Source: Microbotryomycetes sp. JL201 (taxonomy: Eukaryota; Basidiomycota; Microbotryomycetes). From it: a stretch of 64,000 nucleotides of DNA. The stretch is taken from NCBI GenBank assembly GCA_033819885.1, contig JAQYUZ010000035.1, forward strand, positions 1 through 64,000. Direction: 5' to 3'. Below are positions 34,507 through 48,289 of the stretch, piece after piece. The translations under genes were made by a program, and so were the position numbers. The notes under the pieces were generated by a model, which was not told the origin of the DNA, searched no databases, and worked only from the letters and a program-made list of their open reading frames with translations. Numbering within the stretch: position 1 is the first letter of the stretch; the number at the start of each line of letters is the position of its first letter.

Positions 34507-35992
34507 CTATGATACAATACATCCACATCCTTGTTTCTTCCCACCATGGTACTCTGCTGGGTCTAAGCCCAAACCTCCGATCGACCTTGACCGTTTCCTG
34601 TCCAATACAAGGTCTGGATTTCTCGGTTTCCGTTTGACTCCATTTTCATTGAATGCCAATTGAGTCGTCGAAACACGCGACACTGGACTGCTTTGGCCCG
34701 TCATTCTCGTTCTTCCTCTTGCCTTGTCCAACACCGCCACGTTCGCATTAAAACCCAACCCTTCAATCAACAAATCATCTTTGGTCTTTTTCCTGGAACT
34801 TGGCAACTTTTCCAAAAAATCTCGTCTGAGTTGAACGCTCATTGCAACGTTCTTGACGAGCAATTGAAACGATGCGTCAATGTTTGCTCTTGACTGTGCT
34901 GAACATTCGTAAAACAATCCTCCTGCCTGTCTGGCGAACGCTAAACCTTGTTGAGCAGACACAGTTCGATGTTGTGGAGCCTTGTCACATTTGTTGCCGA
35001 GTACGAGTAGCGGAAAAGGCGTATTTTCTGGAGTGATCATGGTCGACGGGTTTTCGACCGTCGATCTCGCTTTGCGAATGCTGAGAGTTGGAACATGAGC
35101 TCTGTGCACTATCGCAGAAGTCTCCGATCGGGGCCGCTTGCTCACATGTGTAGAAAGTCAGGCAACAAGTCAAACGACTTTTGATCATCGATCGAGTAAC
35201 TAGCACAAACGTCGCGAATATCAAAAGTCAATACCAGTCGCCAAGAACTTGATCTTGCTTTGAGAATTCTGCGAGACTGACCATAGGATGAAACCGTGCG
35301 CGTCTCTGCAATGCCCTTCGTTCCATGCGTTTCGGTATTCTTCTTGTCCTGCCGTGTCTATCAGCTCTATAGAATACGACGTGCCTTCAACGGACGTGTG
35401 AACTGTGTAAGAATCTTCAATCGTCGGCTGTGTACGTAAAGAAACTCAGTGGCGAATCCTTTACAACCTTGTTTCCGCAAACTCGCGCGAACGATGGGCA
35501 CAGGCTGCGAAATAAACTCACATCATAGTCTCCACTGTCGTTGAAATCGCGTTTTAGGATTGCCATGGTAATGCTCGACTTGCCGACGCCTCCCTCGCCT
35601 GCCACAGATAAATATTAGTGGGCGACGTCACAGAGCGATACTGGCATCTGAGATGACAATGAAGAGTGAGGGGTAGCAGATGAGCGAGAGTAGCGTGCTG
35701 AGCGCTCTCGTGTGTCCTGATACAGGGCCAAGCGTTACGGTCCCTTGTACCTACGCTCGCCCAACACCCGAACACCCGCACGAGCGCTCGGATCGAATCA
35801 TGAGCTGCGTTTTAGCCAGACAAGCGTCTCGATGGCTGCACAGCCGTCGTCAATCGATAACGAGCGCGTCGCCGAACTCGCGTCGCAGCGCGTCATTTCA
35901 CGAGCAATTCTGATGCCGATTCTACACATGACCGATCAAGAGAGAGCGAGCTTACCAACAATGACAATCTTGAGCGCATCTGTCGCCTCCAT
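34507..35992 (-). CDS. Ras-like small GTPase with extended basic C-terminus
   Basis: Exon 1 reads MEATDALKIVIVG and is followed by a ~350-bp intron, unusually long here. The next exon completes the P-loop GEGGVGKSSIT. Further spliced exons give PTIEDSYTVHTSVEG (switch I), LIDTAGQEEYRNAWNEG (switch II), GFILCYSIDDQKSF, LLVLGNKCDK (guanine specificity NKxD) and YECSAQSRANIDASFQLL (SAK-like). All nucleotide-binding motifs are present. After the G domain a ~70-residue basic Ser/Arg-rich tail ends CGCIVS, a CaaX-type prenylation signal with a nearby Cys for palmitoylation. Closest to Ras/Rap/Rheb-type plasma-membrane switches; the exact subgroup is not clear. Confidence 0.87.
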
Positions 35993-36132
35993 TGCTGGCC
36001 GTTGTGGCTCTAGTCGATCCAAAGAAATCGGGAGTCGAGTGTGAGACAATGACGTGGTTCAGCGTGATTTCATCGTCAAGTGGCGCACATACAGCTACGA
36101 GCGTGATGGTTACAACAATGTATCAGTGCGTG

Positions 36133-37351
36133 TCATGAAAATGAAGATTGGCCAAGCAATTGCACAAGCATGCGCTCCGCCCTATCACGCCTTGCCTGTA
36201 GTGCTTCTTCTTCAGTCTGTCCTGAACTATTCTCTCGATCGTTCAAGTCTGTTTGCGTCTCCACGCGCATAGCTTGCAGCTTATTGAGTATCGATTCGAA
36301 TTGATCAATCTCAATTTCGTCATCTTCACCGTCGGTGAAGCCTCGTAGCTGGCTGTCCGCCGCCGAGACGAACGGCGCAAAATCATCTTCAAATCCTGCA
36401 GTACTCGGCAATGCGTCGAGTCGGTTCGAGCCGCGTGCCGGAGATGTCAAATTCGAATTGTCAGGGCTCTTCGCGTGGCGATTTCGGTTCAGATTGGGCA
36501 GATAAGAGGCTGGAAACTCAACCTTGAGCGGAACGTAATCTTTGGCCGTAGGTAACCGTAGCTGGCCGTACTCTGCTTCGAATTCGCCTCTGCTGTCGCC
36601 CTCATCTTGATCCACCTCTTCTGCCATTGTAGGGCCCTGCTCTTTGCCAAATGCAGCTTGCTTTTTTGGCTGCTCAAAGATTTTCATGTCGTCCCACATG
36701 TTTGCTTGCAACGCCTCGATGACCCTATCGATCCCCTGACCTCGGACGGAGCCTCTTGTGTCTACGTCAACCCACTCAAAACCGTGCTCGAGTGCCAAGT
36801 CATCCCACTCGTCATTGTTGGTTTGATCTAATTCGGCGTCTTCTCTATTAGTCATTTGCCGTGGTGAGATGGTGACGAGGAGCGCCACTTCAAACTGATT
36901 GTCTTTAAGAGAATCGAGCATCCGCGCGATAGGCTGGCCTGGACTCTGAAGTTACAATGCTTGAGCTGCGTGCAATGGATTGTGAATGGGGAGGTCTTAC
37001 CAAAGTCCTTTCGGCTAGCACGACAACAACTTGCTCTTGCCTGAGTGTGCCGGTATCGACAGCCGTGGCCGATTTGATACGGAATGTTGTTTCAGCTCGA
37101 TAGTACTTGTTTGATATGGTCCACGGCACAGCGACGACCGATGACTGGCTGTCATCAGCAAGCTTACTGTCGCTCTCTGGACAGTTGGCGAGCTCTGACA
37201 GGACATCCACGAGCCCTGGTTAAGCACATGCAGCATATTCGGATTCGACGAGTGCGAGTGCCGACTGACCGCATACAAACGTGTGCGCGTCGACAACGTC
37301 GAGAGGCTCGAGCGCAAGGACGTGAATACTGTTGGTGGCAGACGCGGCCAT
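36133..37351 (-). CDS. AAGAB/p34 (Irc6-like) adaptin-binding protein
   Basis: AAGAB/Irc6 proteins are GTPase-like chaperones for clathrin adaptor assembly (AP-1/AP-2). The spliced N-terminus starts MAASATNSIHVLALEPLDVV, then GLVDVLSELANC, WTISNKYYRAETTFRIKSA and RQEQVVVVLAERT. The following exon gives MLDSLKDNQFEVALLVTISP, DEWDDLALEHGFEWVDVD and GIDRVIEALQANMWDDM, the characteristic C-terminal half of the G-like domain (WD-LALEHGFE-VD). A disordered acidic linker leads to a C-terminal helix (LQARRDRAERMLVQLLG). No P-loop lysine is seen, as in known family members. About 370 aa. Confidence 0.75.
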
Positions 37352-37548
37352 CGTCAGATTCGGCCGAACAGGTAGGTATGCGCTCTGATTTTGTCACAGG
37401 TGCGAATTGCGCGCGTGAGACAATGCAAGCAAGTCAAAGGAGCGGAAGCCTCCAGGTTGACAGCTCACCATCCATTGCCGCAGCATTTGGCTCTCCTAAC
37501 GACAGCAATACTGCCTGCTCATAATCAATTTAAACAGGCTCAGAACAA

Positions 37549-38997
<1,449 letters not shown>

Positions 38998-39172
38998 ATC
39001 AGGGTGGGATATATGTTAATTGAATGGCCGAAAGGCTCGTGTAATGGACAGAAGCCAGATTAGGGTGCGAGTGTGGAGGATTTCTTACGGAAATTAAAGA
39101 ATTCACGGCTGTGCGGCGCCGTGTTGACGCGACGCGCCGACGACTTGGAACCTGGGCACCATCGCAGTCATC

Positions 39173-41616
39173 ATGGCGCCACTTCCTCCAGCCAAGAGTC
39201 ACAAGGACTTGTGGCCGACGGATGAGATGGTGAGTGAGAGCGTGAAGCAGAACATGCATGCGCGTGCGCTGCCGGCGAACGTGCAGACGTGACTTGGACA
39301 GAGCGCGCTGACCACGCCGCACGTCCTTGCGCGATGCACTTTACAGGTGTTTGATTCGCGTGAGTTGCGCTTTTCCCAGTGTCACTGATGAATGTGCGCT
39401 GACACCCCGCGCTTCCGTTTCTACGACTGCTGCCGCCCTTGTGCCATGCACGCTCGCACGCATTCACAGCCAAAGATGCCGTGCTCGTCTTGCACCTGGC
39501 CACCTTGGCAGGAGGGCACGCGCCAAACATCAACTTGGCGGCGAGACCAACGCCGACGCGCACATCGCATGCGTTCCTGCGCTGCGTCGAACCCAAAAAG
39601 GAGAAACGAACAGGTTGCCAAGCGACATTGTTGTACCTCGAGTACATGAACAAAGGAAAACAAAACGGCCCGTGCCGCATCCACTTGCCACCTCGCTCCA
39701 AAGACAATACCAAACTGAGCGAACATCACCACCAACCGGAATCGGGTCACTCGCCATTCTTTGGAACTTTGGAACCCGCAACCGGCAAACTTCATCTGAA
39801 GGTCGGATCAAAAGTTTACAGCCGTCAGGACGTTGCTCGCATCGAAGCTGGATTGAAAGCGACAGGTCGCAAACACGGTTACGCGATTCAGTCTCGCCAT
39901 ACAAAGGACGTTCTGGTCAAGTGTTTGGGCCAAACAAAAGACAAACAGCCTTGCAAGTGGCAAGTCAGGCTCGTTCCAGCTCCGAACGGCCAAGACGGTC
40001 ACACTTGCTCGGAAATCGATCCAAAACACGGTTGTGAAATCATGCTGGCCCCGCCGAGTGAGAACCTACTCAGAGTCCTCGACTTTTTCGTGAGTCTCGC
40101 GCGAGCGCCCTGCTCTAGACTGTGCAACGCATACGTTCAGCTCACGCGAAAATTCGATGCAACCCTTGGTGCAGCCGGAAGTGACGCTTGAAGCTGGCTT
40201 GATCGGCAAGTCGAAACGTCAGCAAGTGCGCAAGCGACCCGCTTCTGCAACCAAGGGAGCGACCGCCACCGGCAACAAGCGTGGTTCGAAAAAGTCTTCT
40301 GGAGCAACGGTAAGACCCAACTTGTTGGAACTGGCTTGGCGTGGCCTCGCAAGCGTCGTTTGGTCTCGTGTTGCGAGAGAGCTGACATGTTGCACGCACC
40401 AATAGCCCGCCATGACTCCCGAAGGCGACGACGATTCAGACGAGTCGGAAGAAGAAGGCGTCTTGTCAGACAACGAGGTCGAGTCGCGCTGTTTCGAGCT
40501 CGTACGTTGTGTTTCGCTGCTCATCAACTCACCTTTGCACGGCACCCAACACTGACGCGGCTGATCCGCCAGATATCGTTGTGCCCGCCGCCCCCTCCAG
40601 AAGACGAAGAGATGGTGCGCACGTACGAAGAGGCGAAGCGGTTCATGGCCGATGGTGGCAAACCTAAAAAGAAGAAAGCCAAGGTTTCAGTGTTTACCTA
40701 CGCCGCTGTTGCAGGCTCTCAGGACGGCGGTGATGACGACGAGGACGAAGAAGAAGGTGGAGCTACAAGCGTTGCTCCCTCGGACACTGGCTCTTCGATC
40801 AAACCTAAAAAGATTGCAGGCGGAGCTCGTCAGAAGAATTCAAACAACTTGGCTGGCTTGTCTATGGCCGCTTCACCCCGCAAATCCAAAACTGACAACG
40901 TTGTCGATGAATCGATTTTGAATCAACCGAAAGGCAAGCGAGCTGCGGCTGCAGCCGCCCTGTCGAAAGCCCGTGGAGTTCGTGACAAGAGTTCAAGTTT
41001 GAGTCCTCCTCCGAGTGACGGCGACGACGATGATTTTGATGGTGCCAACGCCAACAAAGACGACGACGACGAGGGGATGAGCCAAGTTGCGAGTGACGAT
41101 GGAAGCGATTTTGGAAGTGGCAGTGGCGCACCAAAACGTGGCGGACGCAAATCGACCGGAGGAGGAGCCCGTCAAACGAAAGCAAAGGGCAAAAAGCGTT
41201 CACGTTCGTTTGACGACGACAGTGATGAAGATGAAGACTCTGCGGGCTACAAAGCTTCTCCTAGAAAAACGGCTGGCAAGAAGAAAGAGTTGCGTCCGAG
41301 AGGGTCGACCAAAGTCGAGTACAGGCCCTATGCCATGATTGACGGTACTCCGGATGATTTTGAGGACGACGTTACAGGTTCAGCCCGAGATGACCAAATC
41401 CCTAAGAAGAAGCGAGTGAGGGTCCAAGACAGTTCGAGCGGCGCGGACGAGGAACCCAAACTTGAACATGGAGGTCAAGAACAAGTTGAAGCTCAAGTTG
41501 GTGAGGTTGTTCAAGGTGGAGATGCTCTCGTCGTCGCAAAGGACGAGTCGGGTCGAATGGATCTCGATCCAAATAGCGCAAACCCCCCAACAGTCTCTAC
41601 CAACTCGAACGCTTGA
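39173..41616 (+). CDS. Acidic nuclear protein with two FAR1/MULE-type zinc folds
   Basis: Exon 1 (39173-39229) encodes MAPLPPAKSHKDLWPTDEM. A 13-nt exon (39347-39359) and a third exon from 39470 continue VFDSPKDAVLVLHLATLAGG. Fold 1 (about 39480-39745) has RCVEPKKEKRTGCQATLLY and a histidine cluster EHHHQPESGH. Fold 2 (about 39795-40010) has VYSRQDVARIEAGLKATGRK, VLVKCLGQTKDKQPCKWQVR and GHTC, a C-x9-C-x15-H-x-C pattern like the WRKY-GCM1/FAR1 DNA-binding domain of Mutator-like transposases. No transposase catalytic core follows. Instead there are about 400 residues of mixed acidic and Lys-rich sequence (PKKKKAKVSVF, KGKKRSRSFDDDSDEDEDSA). Likely a DNA- or chromatin-binding host protein; that role is inferred from composition and fold. 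A zf family other than FAR1 is possible. Confidence 0.6.
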
Positions 41617-41956
41617 ACGATTCGCAAGTCGTTTTGACGGATCGGATGTACCTTTTCTTTGTGTCTTTCCACTTGGGCTCTTCTTTTGCCAAGTTTGACT
41701 TGTTTTGATTTTGTTGTGCTTTGCCGGGAAAAACCTTCTAGTTGCGCGCGCACGTTCTCTCTTTCTCCCTGGAATATATGATTTTGCTTATAGAACGAGA
41801 GAGAGAGAGAGAAGGAAAGAGACACCGACAAACTCACGACAAGAACGAGTGAACGACGTGCGATGCAAAGATATGACGAAAGAGTTTGTACGATTTATAA
41901 AGATTACTAACGAAAGAAAAAGAAAATCCGGTGTGGTGTGCGTTATTTCCGTATGT
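41617..41956. other. Convergent 3' region with short GA repeat
   Basis: 340 bp between the stops of the FAR1-like gene (plus) and the PC-esterase gene (minus). It is AT-richer than its neighbours and has an uninterrupted (GA)8 at 41797-41812. Probably both 3' UTRs and terminators; no gene seen. Confidence 0.45.
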
Positions 41957-43842
41957 CTAATGCATCGGTTCGTTCGTTTGTAACAAATGCCACATTGCCC
42001 AATTCCAATCGTCTGCAAACACAAAGAGAGAAATACAAAAAAAGTTTAAACGTCAGCAAAAACATCACTCTAAAAAGTAAAAGAAAGGAGGACAGATGCG
42101 ACTTGCCCAAGACGCTCGGCAAACACCAGTGTAAACAATCGTCAGGTGGAAACCTGTGAGCATCAGGTCTCTGATAACTCATGTCTACTATATCTAAATT
42201 GATCCACCTGTTTTTTGGCTTGACCTCTGTCTTGATCGTTGTCGTCGTCGTCATTGTCACGTTGTGCAACAAGCTCCTCCAAACGTCGGCCATGGGTTGT
42301 TTGAGGTACCACGCATGTTGACCAATCTGGTCCATTCCTCTCAAATCATCCATTCCAACCGGTCCGTCGTACGTTTCACAATCAACAGTTCCCCTGTTGA
42401 CTGATCTGTACACAATCACGAAATTCTTCTTTTTTGAAATTCGATCAAGGTTTGAAAAAGTAGAGAGCATCGCTTGTTTAAACTTGATCAAGGTCAACGA
42501 CACTGACGTTGAAGAATCAATGTATCGTTCCCACCAATTTCCGACGGATGTTACAATGATGCTCGACATCCATTTCAGACTGTCGTCTCTGTCGAAATTG
42601 TTCTTGTCGTTGTTGTTGATCGGATAGTTGACGAGTTGTTCAAGTTGAACGTCATAGTCTGTCGGTCTGATTCGCGTCTTGCCATGCTTCTGATCCAAGT
42701 CTAGGTCTAAAACGTCCTGTTCTGTTACGAGGAAATCACTCCTGATCGTTTGCGCGATCGGCCTGTTCAACCTGTCCAGAGGGACTTTGAACGTTGGCTC
42801 GAGCTCTCTCAAGAGTTCGGCCGTTTGTGGGTGCAGCGGATCGAGAAACAAGGCCCGGTGAGCGTCAAGTCGACGAGACGGCGCAGACAAGACTCGTTCG
42901 ACGATCGGCCCTTTGTCGACGTCGTTGCCGAGCAGCAAAGCAAAAGAGTCGTATTGTTGTGCCGTGATGGAGTCTGGGCACCTGTCAGCATAAACCCGAG
43001 GGTGCACGGGCTTGCGATACCGCAAACTGACCTCCGAGAAAGACAATGCCAGCGCGACTCATGAGCAACCGTTTGACGACCTGTTTCCAGTCCCATAGCT
43101 CGACCTCGCACTCTCCTCTTTGTTCTGCCTCGCTCGTCCATTGCCATCCGGCGACTTTGATCAGTCGTTCCTGGTCAAGCAGTCTGGTTTGTTCGTTTTG
43201 GATTTTCGTAAACTCTTTTGCGCAGTACATGCCGTCTTGACGTGTTTCGTACGTGTTGAGAATGCCATGTTGGTCTTTTGTCAGCGCTTTATACGGTCTG
43301 TATTTGTATGCATTAACGACGTCTTGTATTGTGCGTGGAGCTGGTGACCTTTTGGTCCATTTGCCCCTCAAGAGTTGTTCTGCCGTGCACTTTGGTGGTG
43401 GCGAGGCCGTCTTTTTTGGATTCGAGTATGAAAATGGAAATACAGACGAGTCTGACGATGTGAACGAAGGAGACTTTGGGTTGTACAGCAATGTCGAGCT
43501 GGGAGGGTTCATGATGGACATGACGACAATGTACGATGCCGTGAGCGCGAGTCCGAGTGCGGTCAATGTCCTGGCGCGCAAGATTGATTTTGGTACTCTG
43601 AGTAAGTGTGTGAACAGCGATCGTTGGTGGGCTTCGCGAGCGTGCGCAGTCGACGTTGTCGCCGCCGTCGCCATGTGCAACTGCAGCGCGTCTCCAGCTT
43701 GCGTGTGCCCGTCTGGTCGGGGTGACATGGCTGGACTGCGTGGTGATGGTAATCCTGCCGTCGCGTGATCTGTAGACGAGTGGAGCTGCTCGATTTTGAG
43801 CGTCAAGCTCGACGGCTTTTTGTGCACGACAGCAGGCGCCAT
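41957..43842 (-). CDS. PC-esterase/SGNH family membrane acyltransferase-like protein
   Basis: PC-esterase (TBL/CAS1-like) proteins O-acetylate glycans in the Golgi. From ATG 43840-43842 there is a ~120-residue cytosolic Ser/Thr-rich segment, one signal anchor (TLTALGLALTASYIVVMSIM), then a luminal domain starting near CTAEQLLRGKWTKRSP. Block I after splicing is IVFLGDSITAQQYDSFALLL (GDS serine). The C-terminal block is DDCLHWCLPSVL (DxxHWCLP, catalytic Asp/His). A GC-AG intron (42013-42106) then joins to DDWNWAMWHLLQTNEPMH with stop at 41957-41959, the classic family ending. A plain read-through gives an unrelated hydrophobic tail instead. Catalytic residues complete; acceptor glycan unknown. 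Confidence 0.85.
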
Positions 43843-44135
43843 CGTGCACGCCACGCGTCTGTGATCTCGTTCAAGCTTGCGTGCTACTCTGTCGTCGCTA
43901 TCGAGCGGGCATCCAATGCAGCCGACACGGGTCGAGGCGGAGGGCGCAGCGCTCGATCGTTTGCCGCCGACTGCGCACCGTTTATGGCCATTTCCAAATA
44001 AACTGGGTGTAGCACCAAGGACGGCCAAGTGGACTGCAATTGTATGCTTTCGTTGTGCCGACTCTGTCTCGTCCCTGGCAGGAGCTTGACCGAGCCCGAG
44101 TAAAAAGTGTGCTCCGTCGTTCGTTTGCGCGTTGA

Positions 44136-44181
44136 CTCGTGCTCGTGCTCGTGCTCGTGCTCGTCCTCGTCCTCGTGCTCA

Positions 44182-44212
<31 letters not shown>
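44136..44212. repeat. Hexanucleotide repeat (CTCGTG/CTCGTC), about 12 units
   Basis: Twelve full imperfect 6-bp units and a partial one lie just upstream of the LYS12 start codon (44220). They are in its 5' UTR or core promoter. On the minus strand they read as Asp/Glu codons and on the plus strand as Leu-Val or Arg-Ala/Pro, but no ATG opens these frames into a gene. Confidence 0.9.
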
Positions 44213-44219
44213 AGTAGCA

Positions 44220-45755
<1,536 letters not shown>

Positions 45756-45921
45756 AAGCTCGGGCGGGGGGACGTAAAAGCTAGACAATGTCATTTCTTG
45801 ACACTTGTCGAGAGATGAGCGAAGAGCATTTCTTTACAAGGCACAATGACGCCGTAACACGTCTCTTGTATGTAATACAAGAAGCTCGTTTACAACAAGA
45901 AACAGAAATGGCTTTTTCTAC

Positions 45922-48079
45922 TTACAACCCGAAAAATGACCAAATGGATTTCTTCTTTTCTTTCTCGTCAATTCGACTTGGACTTTGAATGATGTCATTT
46001 TCAGTCACGTCGAGTTGGTCTTTTGATTCGGGCGAGGATGACGACGAGGTAGACGAGCCAAACCTGTGACCGTCGACCAAACCACTCAAAAATCCGCTAC
46101 TCCCTTTTGTTCTCGTTTGATGGTGAGGATGAGGATCGTGTGTCGATCCATCTCCATCTTGTGCTACTCCTCCAAACAAAGAAGAACCGGACGGTGTCGC
46201 AAGCGTCGACGTGGACAAGTAAGAAACGTCTTCACCGTCTACGACACTCAATTCTGCAGGTTCAACCAACATGGATGGGTTGACGATCGTTGTCGTCGTT
46301 GATGATCCTGTCGAATCCGTCGGAGAACCCGTCTTTGACGACAACGAAGACGGCGACGATGATGCTGAACTTGATGAAGCGTTGGATTGAGATGACTTGG
46401 CAGAAGCTGAGGGTGCAGAAAAATAGGCAATAACGGCAACGACCGAGATGACGATGGCAGCTGAATCGCGTACACGCGCGCGAGAAAAAGAAACGGGCAT
46501 CAGTTGATATGCAAATACCGCATGCCTCGAGATCGCCAAAGCAAGGATTGGAAATGGATGCTTACTCATGACGCGACGAGTCGAAATCCATTTAGTCGAC
46601 TCTATCTCTGTGCGCACCTCGCCGAGCAAGATTGTAAACTTGTTGTTGAGATCCTGGAAAAAAATGCACGCATGTCAGAGCCCGTTGCATAAGAACGTGT
46701 GCACGTTCCCGAGAACGACAAACCATAATTTGAATATCGAGCTGCTTCAGTTCTTGACTCGTCTCTTCTTTACGCTGGTTCATGTCCAACTAGACGCCCA
46801 CACCGAGCCCACATCGATTGAGCATTCGACGAAAAGGAAAACCAAGGCTCGGGCCTGTACAAGTCCGCTCACCTGAATATCACTGTGCAACTTTTGCATG
46901 TCTTCCTTCATCTTTTGTTGCAACGAATCTGCCTCGCGTTGCAAGACCGCCGTCATGCTTTTGAGCGCCACACCGTCGTTGCGAGATTTCACTTGAGAGT
47001 TTGTTTTCAGTTCAGCCAGTGCTGCAGTGTAAAGATAGGCTTCCTGTTTCCGGATCGTCCCAAAGCACAAGAAACGACGTCGTCAGCTCATGTTTGCGAA
47101 AGCCAACTTGACCACAATGCACATTTTCCAAATCTTGCCGGTTGAGCAATTGGTCTCTCGCCTTTTCTTCATGTGTTGTCAGTAGTGCCCTGGTCACTTT
47201 CATCAATTCGTCGGCCATGCCTCTCGGTACGTCGTTGCTCTCCAACTTGCGAATGAACCGGTGAGTCGAGAAAGGCACGGACGGCAACGGGATCGGATTC
47301 GACGACAAGGCCGGGAATCGAGGCTCTGCCGAGACAAGTTCGAAATCGGTCGTAGTCGACGTCGTCGTTGATTGATGTTGTTGCTGTTGATGTTGAAAAG
47401 GTGGTGGCGCAGAAGGCTGTTTCTGGTCTGCGAGTGACCCCGTGGCGACAGTGGCGCCGGCGCCGGCGCCAACGTCTGTTGCCGCCACACCATCACTTGC
47501 CGAACCAGGTCGTGGATCGTCGGCGAATCGAAGTTGATCTCGTGGATGGTTTGAAGGTTGCTGGGCGCCCGTTTGCGCGCTAGCCGTGTTGCCACTTTGA
47601 GCCGTCGACCCGATCACGCTCGGACGAGAGCCTGCTCCGCCTATTCCCGCCGGTGCCTGACCTGACGCGACTGCTGTATTACCAAGCAGGGTAGAACCAA
47701 TGCCTGTGGCTCCTACAGATGCCGTGAATGCCGCGTCCGTTGTCGCGCCAGCAATGACGTTCGCTTGTTGCCGCGTCGCCAAGTCCTGAGGCGGATCGTG
47801 CTCTCTCGAGTGGGAAGAAGAAGCAGAAGAAGAGCCATGAGAAGGTGCGCCATCTTGCGTGTTGCTACTTTGCCCTCGCCTTGCATTGGTCGCTCCTCTC
47901 GAACGAGTCGCAGTTGCAGCTGACGACAGGCGACGAGTCGGTACAGCAGTACACGTACAAGGTTGCGTGCGATGCGGTGCAAATGTGTGCAAGGTAGACG
48001 AGGCTTGACCGATGACGCGCCAGCGCGACGGACCCGCCACGGCGTTGACAACAAGCGGCAGACGTACGCTTCCAGTCAT
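45922..48079 (-). CDS. MCUR1/FMP32-like (DUF1640) mitochondrial coiled-coil protein
   Basis: Family members sit in the mitochondrial inner membrane and are tied to the calcium uniporter or respiratory-complex assembly. From ATG 48077-48079 the N-terminus MTGSVRLPLVVNAVAGPSRW is basic and hydrophobic like a transit peptide. Next is a long Ala/Ser/Gly/Gln-rich insert, then the conserved core: FSTHRFIRKLESNDVPRGMA, VTRALLTTHEEKARDQLLNR, a coiled coil (SMTAVLQREADSLQQKMKED, NQRKEETSQELKQLDIQI) and LLGEVRTEIESTKWISTRRV before a membrane span (SAAIVISVVAVIAYFSAP). Unusually, about 190 more residues of Ser/Thr/Asp-rich sequence follow the span, ending KKKSIWSFFGL; typical members stop soon after it. 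Confidence 0.78.
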
Positions 48080-48289
48080 CGTCCTCAAGGGCAGATGACC
48101 GATACTTGACGGTGACGAGCACGCGCGGGGGCGTTTTTGGTCCTGGGGGGAATGCAGGACGCAGCACAGCACGAGGCGCGTCGGGGACCGAGCGTCCGTA
48201 TTCGCAATTAAAAGGCAAGCAAACCATCAATGCAATTGGAGTATGACAACGCAGGATTAAGAGTTGCGCGCGCGTGCGGCCCCTCTGAA

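Noticed and set aside
39171-39713. A 180-codon antisense frame opposite the FAR1-like gene
   Set aside because: No motif; the plus strand has consistent splice sites and zinc-fold residues.
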